From Pistacia vera (taxonomy: Eukaryota > Streptophyta > Magnoliopsida > Sapindales > Anacardiaceae), in NCBI RefSeq assembly GCF_008641045.1, contig NW_022196165.1:591321-655320 (forward strand): a DNA stretch of 64,000 nucleotides, written 5' to 3'. The translations under genes and the position numbers were made by a program. How positions within the stretch are numbered: position 1 is the first letter of the stretch; each line of letters opens with the position of its first letter. Shown piece after piece: positions 57,463-64,000 of this stretch. The notes under the pieces were generated by a model. The model was not told the origin of the DNA. It did no database searches and saw nothing but the letters and a program-made list of their open reading frames with translations.

Positions 57463-58720
57463 ATATAGGATAATATCAACATGGGCCCACACTCTTAGCC
57501 TAGCATAATATATATCTCCATTCTTTATGGTTACCTACGAAGTTTGGGCATGTTCCTTTTAAGGGATTATGGCCAAATTTAGGAAAACCTTTTATATCAG
57601 TTAGTTTTTATTAAAACTTAGGGCTTTTAAAGTAATTATCCCAACAAACATATGAATATTAAAAATCTTGAAGGCGCTTTATGAAATTAGCCCATAAAAA
57701 ATTATTGACAAATTAATGAGTTAATGACAGCAATACCCCTAAGGTGTAAGTAAGGTGTAAGTAAATAACAAATATTCCCTTAAGGTCGTTAAAATAACCG
57801 AAATCCCTAACTGTTTCGCTTTAACTGTTAAAATAAATGGCTAGATAACAATTTGGTAAATATTTATAAGGGTTATTATCAACTAAAAGACATTTTCATC
57901 AAAAACTTACCGTTAAAGATGATATGTGTATGTGATTTTATTGTTTTCAAATTAAAAAAAAATAGAATATAACAATATATAAATCATTGAATTTTTTTTT
58001 TTAAATAAAATATAATTATACCAATTAAAACATAAATCAATATATATTAAAAAAAATGTAAATTAATATATAAAGTATAGTTTCAAATTTTTGTCCATAG
58101 TTTTCTATTTTTTCTATTATTTTCTAATGATATGTCCGCATTTATTTTTATTTTAACACGTGTCATTTTTTTAATAAATTTTTTTTTTTTCAAATTATTG
58201 TTGTTTGAAAATAATAATTTGAAACAACTTATTTCATATGACACTATATACACATAAAATTAGGTTAATACCCTTAATAAAGTTAAAGTTAAAAGTTTTA
58301 AATCAAGTGTCTTATAACTATAAGTTTATGATAAAAGTGGGGGCATTTTATTAAAAGACCAAATCAAGTTCAAATTTAATTAAAAGACCATGTAGTTTGA
58401 AAGTGTTAAGTAAATAGCCTTATTATTGATTAAGATTAATTAAACACGATTAGTGGTTAATTAGGATTAATGAAGTATTGTGTAATCTTTTAAAAATTAT
58501 GATGTCCCCAAAGAGTCGAAATTCTTGCAATCAAACCCAAACACCTTCTTCTTCTTCCTCCCGCCATTAACACATCCCTCCCCTGGTTGTTGTTTCTTCT
58601 AAGCTTCGTCTACATCTTCTTCTTCCTCCTTCCTCTACATATTCTTCTTCCTTCGTCATTAACACTTTCTTCTTTCTCCGCCATTAACATCTTCTTTGCT
58701 ACATATCCGCCTCCTTCTCC
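57463..58720. other. AT-rich intergenic DNA and probable left flank of the MuDR element
   Basis: No gene seen. At about 58338-58420 AAAAGACCAAATCAAG and AAAAGACCATGTAGTTTG resemble MULE terminal sequence. CTTCTTCCTCC-rich low complexity lies at 58540-58740. Confidence 0.4.
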
Positions 58721-58726
58721 TCGTCC

Positions 58727-58962
58727 TCTTGACATTTCGTCCAAGTATGTGTATCTCCTCTTTGCATTTTATATTTCAATTTACAAAGATTTAATGATGG
58801 ATTGGGTTTGGGTTATGATTTTGATTTAGTTGTTTAGGTACTCCTCCTCCTCCTGACATTTCATCCATATATGTGTATCTCCTCTTTGCATTTTATATTT
58901 CAATTTACAAAGATTTAATGATGGATTGGGTTTGGGTTATGATTTTGATTTAGTTGTTTAGG
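58727..58962. repeat. Tandem duplication of about 115 bp
   Basis: GTGTATCTCCTCTTTGCATT to GATTTAGTTGTTTAGG occurs at about 58748-58840 and 58873-58962, almost identical, with similar CTCCTC and GACATTTCRTCC leaders. Confidence 0.85.
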
Positions 58963-59092
58963 TTATTGGGTTGTGTTTGAAGTAATGCAAGTTGAAAGGA
59001 GTGAAATTTGTTGAATATTTTCTTGCATTGTGGGTGGTAGAACCTATTGTAGGTGGAGATAACTGAAAATATGTTCTAGATATGATGGATCA

Positions 59093-59310
59093 CTTAAGCG
59101 ATCTGGTATGTCTAGTATAATGCAACAGATCGTAGATCGCTTAAGCGATCAGGTATATGGTAGAAGATCGTTTAAGTGATCTACTATAAATTTGGTATAT
59201 GGCAGCAGATCGCTTAAGCGATTAGGCTTATTTATACTAGATCGCTTAAGAGATCTAATAAGTGATATACTAGATCGCTTAAGCGATACACCAGATCGCT
59301 TAAGCGACTC
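59093..59310. repeat. Left array of ATCGCTTAAGCGAT palindromes
   Basis: Seven to eight units of GATCGCTTAAGCGATC or single-base variants (ATCACTTAAGCGAT, ATCGTTTAAGTGAT, ATCGCTTAAGAGAT) spaced 15-50 bp. Each unit is a 14- to 16-bp palindrome. The array lies just upstream of the MuDR transposase. Confidence 0.92.
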
Positions 59311-59398
59311 TGTAGATGCTTTTTAAAATATGTCAACCCTTAATTCATCAGTTAATAATTTTTTCTTGCATTATAGGTACTTGGCTATTATTAGACAT

Positions 59399-61780
59399 GG
59401 GACAAGTTGTTTTGGATTTTGAAAATTTTGGTGAGTAGGTGGAGGAAGAAAGTTGTTGGAAGTGGATTGGGAAGAGCAAAGAAGTTATACCAATTGCTGT
59501 GAGCACAAAGGTTATTTTGATGAGTTGATTGATGAAATAATTAGAAGAGGTAATTTGAGTTGCTCACATAGTGATATAGTTGTGAAGTATGTTTTAAGTA
59601 GAGTTCCTGAACATTATAAGGTACCTCTTACTATATTAAAGTCGGATGAAGGTGTGAAGTTATATATGGTTGGTGTGGGCGATAATGGTTCGAGACCGAC
59701 TTTAAGGGTTTCTTTTGTAGATAAACCGTTGGAAGTTGGTTCAAAGGAAGGGAATAACGAGGAAGTTGGTGGAGAAAATGCTAGTTTTAATTTTAACTAT
59801 GAGGGTATTGATTTCTTAGTTGACAAATCAAGAATAGGCGGTGATTTGGGTGGTGAGGAGGACACTGTAGAACAGGCTGGTCATGTGGGGCAGAATGAAC
59901 ATGTTGACGAGGAGAACCTCGTACATGTTCCTGCAGATGTAGATATTCCTATAAATACAGATTATGCAGAAGGTGTAGTTTGTGAGGAAGAGAACACTAT
60001 GGTCCTTTATGCAGGTTCAGAGGCGGCAATTGCAAGAAGTAGTGAATCAGCTCATGTTTTTATTGATTGATCAGACTTGCGCATAAAGTATTTATTTGAC
60101 AACAAAGAGGAAATGGTGAGGAAGCTAAAAGTTGTTATCGTGAGAGGTAATTTTGAGTTCATTACAAAAAAGTCTAATTCATCGGTAGTGACGGTTGCAT
60201 GTCGTGACCAAAAGTGCAAGTGACAGGTTTATTGTAGAAGGTTGGCAGAGTCCAAAAAATTTATTGTTAGCACATATACCCGTGAGCACACATGTGGGTT
60301 GGGACATATTTCAGGTGAGCATCGACAAGCCTCCACTAATGTTATTGGACAATTTGTCAAAAGTTAGTTTGTTGAAGGGAAATGTCCATCTCCTAAGGAC
60401 ATTCAGAGACTTGTGTGCACAGAGTTGGGATGGCACTGTTAGTTACTGGAAATGCTAGAAAGGGAGACAACATGCACAAGATTTTGTGAGGGGCACATCG
60501 GAGCACAGGTACACAGTATTAGCAGCGTACTATTATATGCTTGAGTTGACAAACTAAGGTAGCAAGACGGCTTTGAAGTGGGACAAGAATATGAGGTTTA
60601 AATTTTTTTTTTTTGGTGCTTACGGTGCTGTTATAAGGGGTTTTGTAAACATGAGAAAGGTGTTGGCTGTTGATGGTTGCTTTTTGACGGGAAAGTATGG
60701 AGGTACATTGTTGGTGGCCACTGCATAGGACAACGAGAATCACACATATCCCGTTGCATGGTGTGTGGTTGACTATGAGAATGAAAAGTCATGGACTTGG
60801 TTTTTTCAGCAATTACTTATGATAGTGCTTGACAGTAATGAGTTGTGCATAATATCAGATAGGCACAACTCTATAAAGAAGGGGATTACCACTATTTACC
60901 CTCAAGCACATCACAGATTCTATATGAGGCACCTTAGCGATAACATAAAACAAAAGTTTAAGTGTCCTGGCCTCCTTCAGATATACTACATGGCAACACA
61001 AGCTTATCAAGTTGATGAGTTCGAGGAATGCTTCCGGCAAATCCGATCAAGGATGATAGAATTGCTAAGTATCTTGAGCATGATGCTGGTTTCGAGCGAT
61101 AGAGTAGAGCTTACTTTCCTGGAAGGAGGTTCGATATCATGACCATGAACATAGCCGAGTCCATAAATTCGAAGTTGTTAATAGAAAGAGAGTTTCCAAT
61201 AGTTGCCCTTTTTGATGCAATCTAGAGGACATTGTCATGGTGGTTCTATGAGCGTCGTATGAAGTTAGATAATTTTACCACAACCCTTGTTCTGTCAGTT
61301 GAAAAATTATTGCGAGAATGTATAGGACTATCAAATGCACCGTTTGTCTATTCTCTCAATGCTCAAGTGTTCACCGTGTGCGGCTATGGTCTAGATGCCC
61401 TAGTTAAACTTCTCAGTAAAACTTGCAGCTGTAAAGTGCATGACATTCAACATTTACCTTGTCCTCATGCACTAGCAGCACTGAAACACCAACGAAAGTT
61501 GGATTTTGGTTCAAGAATTTACATGGAACTTTGCTCCCATTTCTATATGGCAAACCATTACATGCTGGTTTATTCAGAAACGATATATCCAATTCCTCCA
61601 TAAGAGCAGTGGGTGGTGCCGCTAAAGTTGGTTGACATTATCATCCATCCGCCATTCAAGAAGATAGAAAATGGGAGAAAAAAAGTTAAGCATATTCCAT
61701 CAGCCTGTAAGGTTCCCCGGAGGATGAATAAGTGCTCTATTTGCAAGCAACCTGGCCACAAGAGAATCAGTTGCCAGAAT
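59399..61780 (+). pseudogene. MuDR/MULE transposase (MURA-like), decayed
   Basis: An acidic N-terminal part (59453-60070: YFDELIDEIIRRGN, YKVPLTILKSDEGVKLYMVG) is followed by the MuDR DNA-binding domain (DLRIKYLFDNKEEMVRKLKV to VACRDQKCK and REHTCGLGH, 60070-60300). The MULE DDE core comes next (VLAVDGCFLTGKYGGTLLVA at about 60660, SWTWFFQQLLMIVLD and LCIISDRHNSIKKGI at 60790-60880, HHRFYMRHLSDNIKQKF), then FPGRRFDIMTMNIAESINSK at about 61115. A SWIM zinc finger (CSCKVHDIQHLPCPHALAA, about 61425-61480) and a CCHC knuckle (CSICKQPGHKRISC, about 61736-61776) follow. The zinc residues are all present, but multiple stops and frameshifts inactivate it. It catalyses Mutator-type transposition in intact elements. 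Confidence 0.9.
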
Positions 61781-62444
61781 TGATCACATGTAGATCCAGA
61801 AAATTAGACTCAAATTGATCAAATGCAAGACAGCAGGCAACCTGATTTAGGATCCGCAAATAAGATCAGGTATGGAAGTTGGACTTAGAGTTTCATAGTT
61901 TATGTGAAATGCATTTCTTATTAGGTTGTCTTGAATAATTGGATTGTCTTGAATTGGATCAACTGGTGTTGTTAGGCGTTAGGCTATTGATACTTGGGTT
62001 GTGGTGTTATGTATGATTTGTGGCCAAGGCCAAGGCTGGATAATGTTGGAAGGGGTGCTATAAAAGAAGACGAAGAGGCTGCTGCTACTGATGCTGAAGG
62101 TGTGCTAAATAATTGTGAAGGATGGGGAAGTGGTTGAAGAGAATGATGAAGAAGGAGGATGGAGGTTGCCGGTGCTGCTTTTATTTTGGCTACATATAGG
62201 ACATTTATTTGTTGTATATAATGTTGTAATTTAATGTAATTGGCACATTTCAGATTTGTACAAAAGCAATTCAGTATTTTTTTCCCTCTTTTGAGTTTGA
62301 GTTTATTTAGTATTCTTGTTAAATGACATTAATGTGTTGATGCAATTAGGTTGTCAAATTCATGAGAAAAGATGGAATTACTATGTGTTGGTGATTTTAG
62401 TTTGTCAAAATTCAAGAGAAAAGCTGGAAAAAATAAGTGTAGCC
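61781..62444. other. 3' untranslated part of the MuDR element
   Basis: No coding signal after the CCHC knuckle. TTGTATATAATGTTGTAATT near 62213 could act as a polyadenylation region. Confidence 0.35.
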
Positions 62445-62985
62445 CATGATCGCTTAGGCGACTATATATATTGCTTAAGCGATCAATGGTTTTCTATACA
62501 GGATCACTTAAGCGAGACACTAAATCGCTTAAGCAATCGTGCATCTGGGATGATTTTGATTTTGCCTTAAACTTGATCGCTTAAGCGGTCATAAATCGCT
62601 TAAGCGACCAAGGCTAAAAGCTAAGAATCGCTTAAGCGATCGTGCATCTGGGATGATCTTAAATATGCCTTGGACTTGATCGCTTAAGCGATACTAAATC
62701 TCTTAAGCAACCAAGGCTAAACGTAAAGAATTGCTTAAGCAATTGTACATCTGGGATGATCTTGATTCTGCCTTGGACTTGATCGCTTAAGCAATCGTAA
62801 ATCGCTTAAGAGACCAAGGCTAAAAGTGAAGAATCGCTTAAGCGATACATAAATCGCTTAAGTGAGTGTGCGTTTGGATGATTTTTATTTTGCCTCGGAC
62901 TTGATCGCTTAAGCGACCAAGTGTAAAAACGAAGCATCACTTAAGTGACGAAGGCTTATAAACACTGGATCGCTTAAGCGATCCC
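62445..62985. repeat. Right array of ATCGCTTAAGCGAT palindromes
   Basis: More than fifteen palindrome units with higher-order repeats of about 100 bp that include CATCTGGGATGATCTTGATT and TGCCTTGGACTTGATCGC. Single-base variants are frequent. Confidence 0.92.
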
Positions 62986-63562
62986 TTTTTTTCTTTTCTG
63001 GAATAGGTTGTCAACCCTTTATTAAGTGACGTTAATATGAAATTCGGACATTCACAACATCACATGATTAATAACGTTAATGTTAAGTGACATTGGTTAT
63101 TAACACATATTAAGGCCAATCAAGAAGGATTATTTGCAACCCAATTCCATCAACACATATTAAGGTTACAATCGTATGATATATGAATGAATGTCATAGC
63201 GTACTAGTGTGACACGTTAGTAGAAACATACCTCATTTTACAAATATGGATGATATATTTTAGAATGATTATTGTTCTCTTTTTTTTTTACCAAAATACA
63301 GTCAAATCTTGTACGATGTGGGGGGAATAGATTGAAATAAGCTTGAATTGTGATTGTACTATTAGTTCAATGGACCACTATCTATCTTGTGTCAACTGAT
63401 TTGATTATTTATATCACTTAATTGATTTTTTTTTTTAAATTATATTTTAAATAAACTAATTTATTTACATGTGTAGATAAACATGGAAAAGAAATATTAA
63501 AGTATAGAATGATTCTATATAATACAAATTTTAATGTTTTTAAAGTACCAAAATAAATTAGG
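62986..63562. other. AT-rich spacer between the inverted arrays
   Basis: No gene seen. The spacer separates two arrays that are inverted relative to each other. Confidence 0.5.
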
Positions 63563-64000
63563 CTTGATCACTTAAGCGATGTATGGTTTCGCTTAAGCAA
63601 TCCTATATATTTAGCCTTGGTTGCTTAAGCGATGTATGTTATCGCTTAAGCGATATTGTCAAAGGTAATATAAAGATCATCCGAATATACAAGATTGCTT
63701 AAGCGATTTCAGGTATCGCTTAAGCAATCCAATATATTTAGCCGTAGTCACTTAAGCCATCACGTACAAGCCAAAATCAAGATGTCTTAAGCGACTCTTC
63801 ACTTTTACCCTAGGTCACCTAAGCGATGCATGATCGCTTAAGCAATCATGTCTAAGGCAAAATCTAGTCACCCCAGGTGCACGATCGCATAAGCGATTTA
63901 AGTTCTTGCTTAAGCGATTCTTCACTTTTACACTTGGTCGCTTAAGCGATCAAGTCCGAGGCAAAATCAAGATCATCTAGCTGCACGATCACTTAATCGA
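63563..64000. repeat. Third ATCGCTTAAGCGAT array, inverted, running out of the window
   Basis: At least a dozen units. The intervening words are reverse complements of those in 62445-62985 (GCAAAATCAAGATCATC against GATGATCTTGATTTTGC), so this array is an inverted copy. It reaches the window end. Confidence 0.9.

Noticed and set aside
59093..64000. Regularly spaced palindromes resembling a CRISPR array
   Set aside because: Spacing is irregular, units are only 14-16 bp with many variants, spacers are AT-rich and partly repeated, and the context is a plant MULE.
1..64000. tRNA, rRNA or snoRNA genes
   Set aside because: No cloverleaf with a matching anticodon arm or rRNA core words was recognised; the only tRNA-related match is the copia primer-binding site.

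Overview
This window is nuclear DNA of a flowering plant, most likely a eudicot. It has intron-containing genes of plant families, AT-rich intergenic DNA, and dense nested transposons of almost every plant class: Ty1/copia, Ty3/gypsy, CACTA, Mutator/MULE, hAT, pogo, Helitron and MITEs. No RNA gene, CRISPR array or prokaryotic operon was seen. Four single-N positions (13811, 47729, 49791, 53779) are scaffold joins; two lie between near-identical duplicated flanks that look like assembly artefacts.

Region by region. 1-11.9 kb: a decayed FAR1/FRS-type gene, a decayed transposon-associated coding region, a CACTA-type fragment with subterminal repeats and transposase exon remnants, an orphan purple acid phosphatase exon, and an array of 12-bp GC-rich palindromes ending in a MULE terminus. 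11.9-16.8 kb: a SINA-type RING E3 ubiquitin ligase gene on the minus strand (three coding exons, 306 aa, plus a probable non-coding first exon). 17-24.4 kb: two small fold-back/MITE elements and a complete but decayed Ty1/copia element on the minus strand (LTRs, initiator-Met-tRNA primer site, TSD CAAAC). 24.4-28.5 kb: AT-rich repeats containing a pogo/Lemi-like element, a Helitron helicase fragment and a broken CYP735A-like cytochrome P450. 28.5-41.6 kb: a 13-kb Tat-lineage Ty3/gypsy element (556-bp LTRs, TSD AAATG) with a 2.8-kb solo-LTR-like insertion in gag, two RNase H domains, and an intron-containing antisense gene with its own TATA box. 41.6-45.5 kb: continuation of the AT-rich repeat region, ending in a probable Helitron 3' terminus. 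45.9-49.6 kb: a tandem pair, each copy carrying a non-autonomous hAT element. 49.9-53.6 kb: the last exon of a B3-domain gene and a complete three-exon nodulin-like/NFD4-type MFS transporter gene on the minus strand (559 aa). 53.8-55.9 kb: the 3' end of another LTR retrotransposon. 56-57.5 kb: a MULE with long palindrome-array TIRs inside a MITE. 58.3-64 kb: a MuDR-type transposase pseudogene flanked by arrays of the palindrome ATCGCTTAAGCGAT.

Only the SINA ligase and the MFS transporter appear intact as host genes; they do not form a pathway together. The most unusual signals are the two families of palindrome arrays tied to MULE elements, a 23-bp tandem repeat in the gypsy element with nearly the same core, and the spliced antisense gene in that gypsy element. 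All calls come from reading the sequence and family knowledge; no search was run.
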